DNA of 64,000 bases from NCBI GenBank assembly GCA_016218415.1, contig JACRED010000032.1:1-64000 (forward strand). Direction: 5' to 3'. Origin of the DNA: Nitrosomonadales bacterium. Lineage in GTDB: Bacteria > Pseudomonadota > Gammaproteobacteria > Burkholderiales > Gallionellaceae. How positions within the stretch are numbered: position 1 is the stretch's first letter; each line of letters opens with the position of its first letter. Made by a program: the position numbers and the translations under genes. The notes below the pieces were generated by a model. The model ran no database searches. It was not told where the DNA came from and saw only the letters and a list, made by a program, of their open reading frames with translations. Of the stretch, positions 18,133 to 26,396 are shown piece after piece.

Positions 18133-19176
18133 TCAGGGATTGTTCCACCTGTTGTATTGCATCGCATGGCACGAAATGCAGTCCTGGCTGGTGCTGGATC
18201 CTTCATGACTGCCTAAAGTCTTTCTTGTCATGCGCCCCAGATAGACCGGACTCGAATTGTGGCAAGTCTTGCAGATTGCAGTGACATGCATATGCAACGC
18301 CGCTCCGGTCACCACGCCACCGCCTGCATGACAGGAGCTGCACAGCGTCCCGGCGTTGTAAGGAATATGGTTCGCCGGCTTGGCGCCAAGTGCGGGTAAC
18401 CAGCTGATTGTTGTGGTGTGGCACTGGTTGCATTCGTCTGTCGTCGCGACATGATTACCGGGCTTCCCTGCCGCAACGGTGCCGTTGTGGCAGCTTGAAC
18501 ACAGCGCGCTCGTATTGTGTTTGTACCTGGCCGGATTCCAGCCGATGAAACTATGGCATTCGTCGCACTGGTATGTGGCCTTGGCAATTGTAGTATGGGT
18601 TCCGGGCTTGCCGATCGCAGCACTGCCGTTATGGCAAGTCGTGCAGGTACCGGGAGCGACGCCGACATGATTCCAGCTCGCGGGCAGGAATGCGCTCGTC
18701 CTGTGGCAATGATCGCAGGAATCCGTCGCCTTTTTTCCGCTGTTGTGGCTGGCCGGCTTGCCCGATGCGATCCGTCCGTTATGGCAGTTCCGACATTGCT
18801 CCGGCAGCGCTGTGCCATGGTTGTATCGCGCGCCAAGGAAAGTGGACGTATTGAAGTGGCAGCTTTCGCACGGTGCGTCCGTCACGATGTGGCTATTCGA
18901 TTTTGGCGTCGCCACGACGCGTTTGCCGACCGCATGGCAACCGTCGCAATTCCTCGGCGTACCCTTGAACACCCCGCCCACATGACAAGTCTCGCAGGCG
19001 GCAGTGGCATGGCCGCCGATCAGCGGAAATCCGGTACTCATGTGGTTGAAATCGATCTTCCCGGCCGCTCCGGCCTGGCCGGATCCTGCCGGAGCGGCAA
19101 AAGCCGCAGCAGATAGCACCAATGCCATCATCAAAACCCGACTGATCAGCGCAACACTGCCCGAGAATAATTTCAT
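18133..19176 (-). CDS. Dodecahaem c-type cytochrome (12 CxxCH)
   Basis: 347 residues with a signal peptide (cleavage near AAAFAAP). Twelve CxxCH haem-attachment motifs are visible (first CETCH, last CISCH near the C-terminus). They are spaced in Gly/Asn/Thr-rich loops of the type C..CHNG..A.GKP..H, with His residues between motifs suitable as distal ligands. No lipobox is seen. It is cotranscribed with the 24-haem cytochrome and the barrel. One of the two cytochromes should reside on the periplasmic face and the other on the outer face; its lower charge and Thr/Asn-rich loops could suit surface exposure, but the side is not determined. Confidence 0.88.
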   Translation of the reverse strand: MKLFSGSVALISRVLMMALVLSAAAFAAPAGSGQAGAAGKIDFNHMSTGFPLIGGHATAACETCHVGGVFKGTPRNCDGCHAVGKRVVATPKSNSHIVTDAPCESCHFNTSTFLGARYNHGTALPEQCRNCHNGRIASGKPASHNSGKKATDSCDHCHRTSAFLPASWNHVGVAPGTCTTCHNGSAAIGKPGTHTTIAKATYQCDECHSFIGWNPARYKHNTSALCSSCHNGTVAAGKPGNHVATTDECNQCHTTTISWLPALGAKPANHIPYNAGTLCSSCHAGGGVVTGAALHMHVTAICKTCHNSSPVYLGRMTRKTLGSHEGSSTSQDCISCHAMQYNRWNNP

Positions 19177-19342
19177 ATCTGCCTCCTGAAAAACCTGTTT
19201 GTCCGACTGGAACGGCTGCCTAACACCGCATCAGTCTGCCCGCCTTGACGCCAACGAAAATGCCGGCGAACTAACTGATTACAAGCACACCGCGATTCGC
19301 GGCGCGACATCACCTGCAGATGCGCATCCTGTACCTGGCTCC

Positions 19343-19359
19343 ATGCTCAGATTGAGCAT
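19343..19359. other. Short perfect hairpin between the two cytochrome genes
   Basis: ATGCTCA-GAT-TGAGCAT, a 7-bp stem with a 3-nt loop, lies 12 bp after the stop of the 24-haem gene in a 195-bp untranslated gap that shows nothing else clear. No T-tract follows, so processing or stabilisation is more likely than termination. Confidence 0.35.
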
Positions 19360-19371
19360 CGCAAAATAAGT

Positions 19372-21159
19372 TCACCTGCGGCTACCCATTTTGACCTTGC
19401 TCCACTTGTCGCCGTCGTGGCAGCGCTGGCATTGGTCGCCAAAACTGCCGTTGTGGACATCTTCCCGGTCATGGCAACTGCCGCAGGTGCCGGACAGCAC
19501 CACTTTCCCGTTCATAGGCCGCTGGTGACATTTGTAGCAGCCCACATTCTTGTGCGGCCCGTCCAGCTTGAAATTGGTCTTGTCGTGGTTGAAATCCCAC
19601 GTTTTCCAGTCGCGCACGTTGTGGCAGGTCTTGCATTCCGTGCCCAGTTTGCGTTTATGCGTATCGTCCTTCTCGTGGCAGGACCAGCAATCCGACTTGG
19701 CGTCCTTGAATGTCACTGCGGAATGGCATTTCTTGCAATCCACCAGCGCATGCCGCCCGAGCAACGGGAACTTCGACATCTTGTCGTGATTGAAGGTCGT
19801 CTTGGTCCACGACTGTTCGGCATGGCAAGACTCGCACTTCTTGCCTTCCTGGCCTTTATGCTTGTCGTCCTTCTCGTGACATGAGAAACAAATGCTCTGC
19901 AACTTGTCCTTGTACAAATCGCCTTTGTGGCAGGTCACGCACTTCACCTCCTTGTGCTTGCCCAGCAGCTTGTACTTGGTATCCTTGTCGTGGTCGAACA
20001 GGATATCCTTCCAGCCCTTCTCTACGTGGCAGGACTCGCACTTCGCGCCGAAATTGCCCTTGTGCGCCTTGTCGTCGTCCTTTTTGTGGCACGAGACGCA
20101 AGTCATGACCTTGATCTTGTCCTTGTACAGGTCGCCTTTATGGCAACTCGAACATTTGACTTCCTTGTGCTTGTACAGGAGCGGGTACTTGGTCTTGTCG
20201 TGATCGAACAGGATTTCCTTCCATCCCTTCTCGATATGGCAGCTCTCGCACTTCGCGCCAAAGTTGCCCTTGTGCGCCTTGTCGTCCTCTTTCTTGTGGC
20301 AGGATACGCAAGTCTTGACCTTGATCTTGTCCTTGTACAGGTCGCCCGTATGGCAGCCCGAGCACTTGGCTTCCTTGTGCTTGTACAGGAGCGGATACTT
20401 GGTCTTCTTGTCGTGATCGAACAGGATATCTTTCCAGTCCCGTTCGACGTGGCAGGACTCGCACTTCCCGCCGAACTTGCCCTTGTGCGCCTTGTCGTCC
20501 TCCTTCTTGTGGCACGAGACACAAGTCATCTGCAACTTGTCCTTGAATAAATCGCCCTTGTGGCAGCTCGAGCATTTCGCCTCTTTGTGCTTGCCGATCA
20601 GCGGATACTTGGTCTTCTTGTCGTGGTCAAACAGGATTTCTTTCCAGTCCTTCTCGACGTGGCAGCTCTCGCACTTCGCGCCAAAGTTGCCCTTATGCTT
20701 GTCGTCTTTCTTGTGGCATTCGTTGCAAATACGCGGAGCCTCGCTGAATTTCTTCTCAGCCTTGTGGCAATCCTCGCACTTGACCTTGGGATCGGTATGC
20801 TTGCCCTTCAACGGGTAGTCGGTCAGCTGATGGTCGAATTTGCTGTGGTCGAATTCCGCGATCTTCGCACCGCGCCCCTTGTGATCCGTATGGCATTCCT
20901 TGCATTCCTTGCCCTGCTCCATCAGGCCGTGGTAGCCGGTCTTTTCCTTGACATCCTTGCCGACCGGCTTGTGACAGTCCATGCATAGCTGGGATTGCGC
21001 GCCCTTGTCAAATTTCTTGTGGCACTTCTCGCAGGTCTCTTCTTCCTTGGCGTGGCCTTTGATGACTTCTCCCGGCATCAGCAACTTGTTTGCCTGCGCC
21101 TGCATGGGAAGCGCCATCATGAGGCTCGCCAGCGCGAGCATGCGAAGGATATTTAGCAT
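19372..21159 (-). CDS. 24-haem c-type cytochrome built of three-haem tandem repeats
   Basis: 595 residues with a signal peptide (cleavage near MQAQA). I count 24 CxxCH motifs. Residues from about 150 on are built of units of about 70 residues, each with three haem sites (pattern KCESCH...KCSSCH...TCVSCH) and conserved His in FDHD and KHKE that may be the sixth haem ligands. The first four units are nearly identical; the C-terminal ones diverge. The protein is very Lys-rich. It is the second gene of the conduit operon, 18 bp after the membrane protein. Expected to be a periplasm-spanning or extracellular electron wire moving electrons between quinone-linked membrane protein, 12-haem partner and the barrel. 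Confidence 0.9.
   Translation of the reverse strand: MLNILRMLALASLMMALPMQAQANKLLMPGEVIKGHAKEEETCEKCHKKFDKGAQSQLCMDCHKPVGKDVKEKTGYHGLMEQGKECKECHTDHKGRGAKIAEFDHSKFDHQLTDYPLKGKHTDPKVKCEDCHKAEKKFSEAPRICNECHKKDDKHKGNFGAKCESCHVEKDWKEILFDHDKKTKYPLIGKHKEAKCSSCHKGDLFKDKLQMTCVSCHKKEDDKAHKGKFGGKCESCHVERDWKDILFDHDKKTKYPLLYKHKEAKCSGCHTGDLYKDKIKVKTCVSCHKKEDDKAHKGNFGAKCESCHIEKGWKEILFDHDKTKYPLLYKHKEVKCSSCHKGDLYKDKIKVMTCVSCHKKDDDKAHKGNFGAKCESCHVEKGWKDILFDHDKDTKYKLLGKHKEVKCVTCHKGDLYKDKLQSICFSCHEKDDKHKGQEGKKCESCHAEQSWTKTTFNHDKMSKFPLLGRHALVDCKKCHSAVTFKDAKSDCWSCHEKDDTHKRKLGTECKTCHNVRDWKTWDFNHDKTNFKLDGPHKNVGCYKCHQRPMNGKVVLSGTCGSCHDREDVHNGSFGDQCQRCHDGDKWSKVKMGSRR
19850..20700 (-). repeat. In-frame tandem repeats of about 207-210 bp inside the 24-haem cytochrome gene
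   Basis: Near-identical DNA blocks recur at about 20051, 20258, 20468 and 20678 (each containing ...TTGCCCTTGTGCGCCTTGTCGTC or a close variant read on the plus strand). The period equals one three-haem protein unit, so copy number can change by recombination without a frameshift. Confidence 0.85.
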
Positions 21160-21177
21160 GTGATTGTTATCGGATTA

Positions 21178-22074
21178 TCAATAGGCGTGCACGGCATAAA
21201 CATGGTAGATGGCGCTGAACACCATCATGTAAACCAGCGGAATATGGAAAATGTGCCACCACGAAAAAAGTCGCTCGTAAGTGTGGAACTGGGCCGCATC
21301 GCGCACCGCCCTCAGGTAGAGGACGATCTTCTCACTATATTCCTGATACATCACATCCATTCCGGCCAGTTGCTGCGCATTGAAATTTTCACCCCGTGCA
21401 TGCGCCTCCATGACTTCGCGCAACTCTTTCGATAGCGAACGCGAAAGAGAGGAAGCCTTAAAACCGACCTTGATGAAATTCACGAAGCCGTAACCGGTCT
21501 CCTTGCTGATCTTCTCGGCACGCGCGCGGAATTCCTCGAGGGTGCTTTCAATGTGCGGCGCAAAATTGAACACGGATTTGACGTCACCGGTCTGCTCCAG
21601 CTCGGCGCGTATCTCGTTCACGGTAGCCTGACGGCCATACAGACCGTGGTGTATCTTGGTGTAGAAGAAACGCCCAAAGGTACCGCTGCCCGACACCAGC
21701 AACATGCAATACATCGCCACTGCCGCATTCATTGAACCCTGGGGATGAATGAACGGGATATACACGTGATAAGTGGAATGGAAGATGATGAAAAGCGGGC
21801 CCAGTATGCCCAGCACCATGTGCCACTTGAACCAGATAGGCAAGACACCGAGATTCTCGAGAAACTTGACGCGCTTGCGCAGGGGATAAAGCAGCAACAG
21901 CAGCATCATCACGCCGCCGGTCAGGCCGAGGTTGTACCCGAAATCGAAAAGCTCTTCGCCCGGTTTGTACAGCTTTTGCGGGTAAACCACAAAAAAACCC
22001 GCCACAGTAATGACACCCACAACACTGATGAATATGATCCAGCGTAAATGTTCGGATTGATCTTTAGCTTTCAT
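21178..22074 (-). CDS. Inner-membrane, b-type cytochrome-like protein heading the conduit operon
   Basis: 298 residues. About five hydrophobic segments lie at the N-terminus (10-30, 45-62, 80-105, 120-140) and the C-terminus (270-295), with a soluble charged region (about 150-260) between. His residues cluster in membrane helices: WHMVLGILGPLFIIFHSTYH near 85-103 and WWHIFHIPLVYMM plus YHVYAVH at the end, suitable for bis-His haem b. No CxxCH. As first gene of the operon it probably exchanges electrons between the quinone pool and the periplasmic cytochrome, like CymA or cytochrome b561-type proteins. Not a named family to me; function inferred. Confidence 0.72.
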   Translation of the reverse strand: MKAKDQSEHLRWIIFISVVGVITVAGFFVVYPQKLYKPGEELFDFGYNLGLTGGVMMLLLLLYPLRKRVKFLENLGVLPIWFKWHMVLGILGPLFIIFHSTYHVYIPFIHPQGSMNAAVAMYCMLLVSGSGTFGRFFYTKIHHGLYGRQATVNEIRAELEQTGDVKSVFNFAPHIESTLEEFRARAEKISKETGYGFVNFIKVGFKASSLSRSLSKELREVMEAHARGENFNAQQLAGMDVMYQEYSEKIVLYLRAVRDAAQFHTYERLFSWWHIFHIPLVYMMVFSAIYHVYAVHAY

Positions 22075-22322
22075 TCATGCTTCCTGTTGTGTATGCGCAG
22101 ATTTACGCGAGAATTGTACCGGTGAACACATGGCGCCTCAAACCGGGACAATGACATTATGCTGAAATACAACATATAACCCACGGCATGCGACAAACGG
22201 TAATCACCAAGGTTCCGAACGATAGAACCATAACCCCTGTAATTTACTCCAACAATACCGCTCACTTCAGCTACAAGCGGATATCATTCGCCACTCGTCA
22301 ACCTTAGAGGAACTTTATCCAT

Positions 22323-23612
22323 ATGATGGACCTCGCCATTTATCTTATCCCTTTGCTCATTATCGTCTACTTGTATCTGAGTGGCCGCAAGAAAAAGGAA
22401 AAAGCTGCGGTCTCTCAACTTAACGAGGCCATTGAGGCGGGCCTCACAGAACCTTCCTCATTACACCCGTATATCGACCCGAAACTCTGCCTGGGGGCGG
22501 GAAGCTGCATCAAAGCCTGCCCGGAAGAAGCGATCGGCATGATCCAAGGCAAGGCCGTGCTGATTAACCCGACTTCGTGCATCGGGCACGGCGCCTGCGC
22601 GGCAGCGTGCCCGCACAACGCGATCACCCTGGTTTTCGGGACAGACAAACGAGGCATGGACATCCCACAGGTCGATCCGCATTTCGAAACCAATGTACCC
22701 GGCATATTCATTGCGGGAGAATTGGGCGGCATGGGGCTGATCCGCAAGTCGGCCTTGCAGGGCAGCCAGGCGATGGATTCCATTGCAAAATTGCAGGGCG
22801 GCAGTTATCCCTATGATGTGGTCATTGTCGGCGCAGGTCCGGCCGGACTTGCCGGCACGCTGAGCGCGATCGAACACAAACTGCGCTATGTCACCATCGA
22901 ACAGGAAACCTCGCTCGGCGGCGCCATCTTCCAGTACCCGCGCAACAAGGTCGCCATGACCGCGCCGGTCAAACTCCCTATCGTCGGCGAGATGCACTTC
23001 AAGGAAGTCAGCAAGGAAAAACTGCTCGAATTCTGGCACGGCATCATCCAGAAAACCGGCATGAAACTGAATTACAACGAGCGCATGGAAACCATCACCC
23101 CCATCAGGCAGGGTTTCCTGGTCAAAACCACCAAAGGCTCTTACGAGACCAGCGCCGTGCTGCTCGCCATCGGTCGGCGCGGCACGCCGCGCAAACTGGG
23201 CGTTCCGGGCGAGGATCTGCCCAAGGTCGTGTATCGCCTGATCGACCCCGAGCAATACCGCAACCAGCATGTAGTCGTCGTGGGCGGCGGCGACAGCGCG
23301 CTGGAAGCCGCCATCTCCATCGCCGAGGAGCCCGGCACCACCGTTACCCTGTCATATCGCAGCGAGGCTTTCGGGCGCGGCAAGGCAAAGAACCGCGACC
23401 GCCTGAAAGAAATGTCGGAAAAAGGCCGGATCGATGTGCGCCTGAAATCGACCGTCAAGCTGGTCGAAAAGGACAAGGTCACGCTTGAGCAGGAAGGCAA
23501 GACCTTCACGATCCCCAACGATGCCATCATCGTCTGTGCCGGCGGCATCCTGCCGACTCCGTTCCTCAAAGAGATAGGCGTGATGGTGGAAACCAAGTTC
23601 GGCACCGCATAA
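22323..23612 (+). CDS. Membrane-anchored ferredoxin-flavoprotein oxidoreductase (NAD(P)/FAD)
   Basis: 429 residues. An N-terminal membrane helix (about 4-20) is followed by a ferredoxin-like domain (about 50-100) and a two-dinucleotide-fold flavoprotein of the thioredoxin-reductase type with VGAGPAGLAG (FAD) and VVGGGDSALEAA (NAD(P)H). The redox CxxC of thioredoxin reductases is absent. Both Fe-S motifs read C-x5-C-x3-CP (CLGAGSCIKACP, CIGHGACAAACP): the second cysteine of CxxCxxCxxxCP is replaced by Ala and His. AGAGGAA precedes the ATG. It is divergent from the conduit operon across a 248-bp gap and may pass electrons between quinone/cytochrome and NAD(P). Confidence 0.85.
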   Translation: MMDLAIYLIPLLIIVYLYLSGRKKKEKAAVSQLNEAIEAGLTEPSSLHPYIDPKLCLGAGSCIKACPEEAIGMIQGKAVLINPTSCIGHGACAAACPHNAITLVFGTDKRGMDIPQVDPHFETNVPGIFIAGELGGMGLIRKSALQGSQAMDSIAKLQGGSYPYDVVIVGAGPAGLAGTLSAIEHKLRYVTIEQETSLGGAIFQYPRNKVAMTAPVKLPIVGEMHFKEVSKEKLLEFWHGIIQKTGMKLNYNERMETITPIRQGFLVKTTKGSYETSAVLLAIGRRGTPRKLGVPGEDLPKVVYRLIDPEQYRNQHVVVVGGGDSALEAAISIAEEPGTTVTLSYRSEAFGRGKAKNRDRLKEMSEKGRIDVRLKSTVKLVEKDKVTLEQEGKTFTIPNDAIIVCAGGILPTPFLKEIGVMVETKFGTA

Positions 23613-23628
23613 TAAAAAAAACAGGGGA

Positions 23629-23704
23629 TGGTGCCGCTTGTCGGATTCGAACTGACGACCTACCGCTTACAAGGCGGTTGCTCTACCAACTGAGCTAAAG
23701 CGGC
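23629..23704 (-). tRNA. tRNA-Thr(UGU)
   Basis: 76 nt with encoded CCA. Acceptor GCCGCTT pairs with AAGCGGC, D-arm TAGCTCAGTTGGTAGAGC, anticodon loop CTTGTAA with TGT, T-arm GTTCGAATCC. Last of three tRNAs read on the minus strand. Confidence 0.95.
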
Positions 23705-23742
23705 TAGATAAAACGAATACTACCGGTGAATCTTTTGCAAAC

Positions 23743-23818
23743 TGGTGGGTCGGGCGAGATTCGAACTCGCGACCAACGGATTAAAAGTCCGCTGCTCTAC
23801 CGGCTGAGCTACCGACCC
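23743..23818 (-). tRNA. tRNA-Lys(UUU)
   Basis: 76 nt with encoded CCA. Acceptor GGGTCGG/CCGACCC, anticodon loop CTTTTAA (TTT), T-arm with GTTCGAATC. It sits between tRNA-Lys(CUU) and tRNA-Thr, probably one transcript. Confidence 0.95.
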
Positions 23819-23919
23819 ATCGCAAAGGAGCGCGAATTATACAGACTCCGCCTGACCCGTCAACGAAAAGCCTGCACAAAAAACAAAAAAACTCGCATCA
23901 CTGCAAGCCTTTGTTGTAT

Positions 23920-23995
23920 TGGTGGGCCGTGAGTGATTCGAACACTCGACCAACGGATTAAGAGTCCGCTGCTCTACCAGCTGAGCTAACGACCC
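23920..23995 (-). tRNA. tRNA-Lys(CUU)
   Basis: 76 nt with encoded CCA. Acceptor GGGTCGT/ACGGCCC (one G-U pair), anticodon loop CTCTTAA (CTT). The body is closely similar to the neighbouring tRNA-Lys(UUU), suggesting duplication followed by an anticodon change. Confidence 0.94.
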
Positions 23996-24100
23996 AAACG
24001 GAGGCGCGCATTGTAGAGAAGCACCTGCGATTGTCAAGAAATTCGTCCGCGAGCCTGTGCCTGCACGTAAATCGCCGAATCCCCGCACAACCCTAAACGG

Positions 24101-24772
24101 CTAGGCGCGATATGCGGTCGGATCGGCTATCCCGGCAGCCTCGAATCCGGCGCGGCGCAGCCGGCATGAATCGCACACGCCGCACGCACGCCCTTCCTCA
24201 TCGGCCTGATAGCACGATACCGTCAGCGCGTAATCCACGCCGAGCGCGCTGCCCTGCCGGATGATCTCGGCTTTGGACAGGTGCAGCAGCGGCGCGTGCA
24301 GGTGCAGCGGCCGCCCTTCGACAGCGGCCTTGGTGGCGAGATTCGCCATATGCTCGAACGCATCGATGTAAGACGGTCGGCAATCCGGATAACCGGAGTA
24401 ATCCACCGCATTCACGCCGATGAATATCGCTTGCGCTTGCAGCACCTCGGCCCAGGCCAGAGCCAGCGACAACATGATGGTGTTGCGGGCGGGCACATAG
24501 GTCAGCGGGATGCCCTCGGTGGGCTGTTGCGGCACGGCAATCCTGTTGTCGGTCAGCGCGGAACCGCCAAAACCCGTGAGATCTATCGTCACCACCCTAT
24601 GCTCGCGCGCGCCCAGCGCCCGCGCGACACGCTGTGCCGCAGCCAGCTCGGCATGATGGCGCTGCCCGTAATCGACACTCAGCGCGTAGCAGGTGTAGCC
24701 CTGGGCGTGCGCCATCGCCAGCACAGTCGCGGAATCCAGCCCACCGGATAAGAGCACTACGGCGTTTTTCAT
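24101..24772 (-). CDS. queC: 7-cyano-7-deazaguanine synthase
   Basis: 223 residues. The PP-loop ATPase motif [13 protein letters not shown] is at the N-terminus, VDYGQRH follows, and a C-terminal zinc site is provided by Cys residues of VSCYQ and [14 protein letters not shown]. QueC converts 7-carboxy-7-deazaguanine to preQ0 using ATP and ammonia, in queuosine biosynthesis. Its start is 16 bp after the queE stop, so the two consecutive pathway genes are cotranscribed, downstream of cpoB and the tol-pal cluster. Confidence 0.96.
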   Translation of the reverse strand: MKNAVVLLSGGLDSATVLAMAHAQGYTCYALSVDYGQRHHAELAAAQRVARALGAREHRVVTIDLTGFGGSALTDNRIAVPQQPTEGIPLTYVPARNTIMLSLALAWAEVLQAQAIFIGVNAVDYSGYPDCRPSYIDAFEHMANLATKAAVEGRPLHLHAPLLHLSKAEIIRQGSALGVDYALTVSCYQADEEGRACGVCDSCRLRRAGFEAAGIADPTAYRA

Positions 24773-24788
24773 CTATCTGCGTCCTGCT

Positions 24789-25607
24789 TCAGTGACCGGG
24801 GGCGTTATCCCACAGCAATTTATGCAGTTGCAACTGCATCCTGACCGGCAGCCGGTCACGCAGTATCCAGTCGGCCAATTGCGTGGGATTCAGCATGCCG
24901 TGCGCCGGTGAGAACAGCACGCCGCATCTTTCCGGCAAATGGTGCTGCCGCAGGATCCCACAGGCCCACAGATAATCGTTCTCGTCGCACAATACAAATT
25001 TGATCTCGTCACGACTGTGCAACAGCGGCAGATTTTCCCAGCGGTTTTTTTCCACCTCGCCGGATGCGGGTGTCTTGATGTCCACAACACGCATCACGCG
25101 CTGGTCCACTTCGCCGATATCCAGCGCGCCGCCGGTTTCCAGGGATACCTCGTAACCCGCGTCACACAGTGCGCTGAGCAACGGCAGGCAATTCCTTTGC
25201 GCCAGCGGCTCGCCGCCGGTTACCGTGACGTAGCGCGGTGCCGACCCGGCAACCTGCCGGAGTATCTCTGCCACGCTCATATTCCGCCCGCCGGTAAACG
25301 CATAGGTCGTGTCGCAATAGGTGCAACGCAGCGGGCAGCCGGTCAAACGGACAAAAACAGTGGGCAGACCGACACGGCTGGTTTCACCCTGCAGGGAAAA
25401 GAAAATTTCGCTGATGCGCAGTTGCGACACGTTACTGGCGGAGCCAGCCGTTTGCGGGAGCAACTGCGATGCCGACCCTCCCGCACCATAACCAGCGACT
25501 TGGCCAGCGTTCTTGGATGACCTAGTCGAATGGCTAGTAGTTTCATCAGAGGGTTCCACCCCACCGTCTCGGGGCGGCAGTTGCGCCTCTGGATGCGGGT
25601 GCGCCAT
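24789..25607 (-). CDS. queE: 7-carboxy-7-deazaguanine synthase (radical SAM), with odd N-terminal extension
   Basis: 272 residues from the ATG five bases after the cpoB stop; the family is normally about 210-225. The conserved enzyme starts near residue 60 (SQLRISEIFFSLQGE) with radical-SAM site CPLRCTYC (Cx3Cx2C) and VTGGEPLAQ. QueE rearranges CPH4 to CDG. The first 59 residues are low-complexity (Ser/Gly/Pro-rich) and their DNA contains two hairpins (GCGGGAG...CTCCCGC and CTGGC-TCC-GCCAG). A GTG at 25430 would give a normal-length protein but has no clear ribosome site. The true start is unsettled; the enzyme assignment is firm. Confidence 0.9.
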   Translation of the reverse strand: MAHPHPEAQLPPRDGGVEPSDETTSHSTRSSKNAGQVAGYGAGGSASQLLPQTAGSASNVSQLRISEIFFSLQGETSRVGLPTVFVRLTGCPLRCTYCDTTYAFTGGRNMSVAEILRQVAGSAPRYVTVTGGEPLAQRNCLPLLSALCDAGYEVSLETGGALDIGEVDQRVMRVVDIKTPASGEVEKNRWENLPLLHSRDEIKFVLCDENDYLWACGILRQHHLPERCGVLFSPAHGMLNPTQLADWILRDRLPVRMQLQLHKLLWDNAPGH

Positions 25608-25612
25608 ATGGC

Positions 25613-26389
25613 CTACTTGGCGGGAGCGAGCAGCTTCCTGGCTTTCGCGGCGGCTTCGCTGTCGGGATATTTGGCGATGAGTTGCCTGAATGTTTTCTGC
25701 GCGTCTTCCTTCTGCTTTAATTCCCGCTGGCTTTCAGCCATATTGAAATATGCATCGGCTGCCTTCGGCGTGCCCGGGAAGTTTTTCAGCATATCCTGAT
25801 AGGTAGCCAGCGCTCCCTTGTAGTCCTTTGCGGCGAACTGTGCTTTAGCCAGCCAGTAATGCGCATTGGATACATGCACCGAATCGGGATATTTCTGCAG
25901 GAATTCACCAAACGCCTTGATTGCATCCGCGTGGCTGCCACCCCTGTACAAACCGTAAGCAAACTCAAAGGCGCGGTTTTCGGGAGCTGGATCGAGCGGA
26001 TCTGCGGAAGCGGTTACCGCAGGCGGATGGGGAATTGCCGGCGGGATTTGCCCGGCCTGCTCCCTGGCGGCCTCTTCGGCGGTTTCAAAATGCCGCAAGC
26101 GCGAATCCAGATCCACATAAAAATCCTTCTGGCGCTTTTCGGCATCCTGCAAACCGTGCGCGATCTCTTCGTTCTGGCCGCGCAGTTTGCGTATCTCGGT
26201 GTTGAGCGCCTCGATCTGGCCTTGCAAGTCCAGCATCGACTTGACCTGCTCCTTGATCGCATCCTCCAGCGCCAGCGTCCGCGCCTCAAGCTGCTGTATC
26301 CGTGCGCGCGCCTCGTCGTCGGCAAACAACCCTGCTTGCGCCGGGGCGGCGAGACACAGCAACATCAAGGCACACAGCCTGATCAACAT
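25613..26389 (-). CDS. cpoB: Cell division coordinator CpoB (YbgF)
   Basis: 258 residues. Signal peptide (cleavage near PAQAG), an N-terminal coiled coil (about 28-100) that trimerises the protein, a Pro/Ala linker, and three C-terminal TPR units (AYGLYRGGSHADAIKAF, AHYWLAKAQFAAKDYKGAL, AYFNMAESQRELKQKEDA). CpoB is periplasmic, binds TolA and coordinates outer-membrane constriction with septal peptidoglycan synthesis. It is the standard last gene of the tol-pal operon, 7 bp after pal. Confidence 0.94.
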   Translation of the reverse strand: MLIRLCALMLLCLAAPAQAGLFADDEARARIQQLEARTLALEDAIKEQVKSMLDLQGQIEALNTEIRKLRGQNEEIAHGLQDAEKRQKDFYVDLDSRLRHFETAEEAAREQAGQIPPAIPHPPAVTASADPLDPAPENRAFEFAYGLYRGGSHADAIKAFGEFLQKYPDSVHVSNAHYWLAKAQFAAKDYKGALATYQDMLKNFPGTPKAADAYFNMAESQRELKQKEDAQKTFRQLIAKYPDSEAAAKARKLLAPAK

Positions 26390-26396
26390 GATTTAC

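Noticed and set aside
19850-20700. CRISPR-like regularly spaced repeats
   Set aside because: The period is about 210 bp, repeats are in frame and encode haem-binding units; no unique short spacers and no cas genes.
19927-20988. Long plus-strand open frames opposite the 24-haem gene
   Set aside because: They are antisense shadows of a repetitive Lys/Cys-rich gene; no ribosome sites and biased Leu/Val composition.
22071-22265. 64-codon minus-strand ORF upstream of the conduit operon
   Set aside because: No ribosome site or homology; it covers the divergent promoter region.
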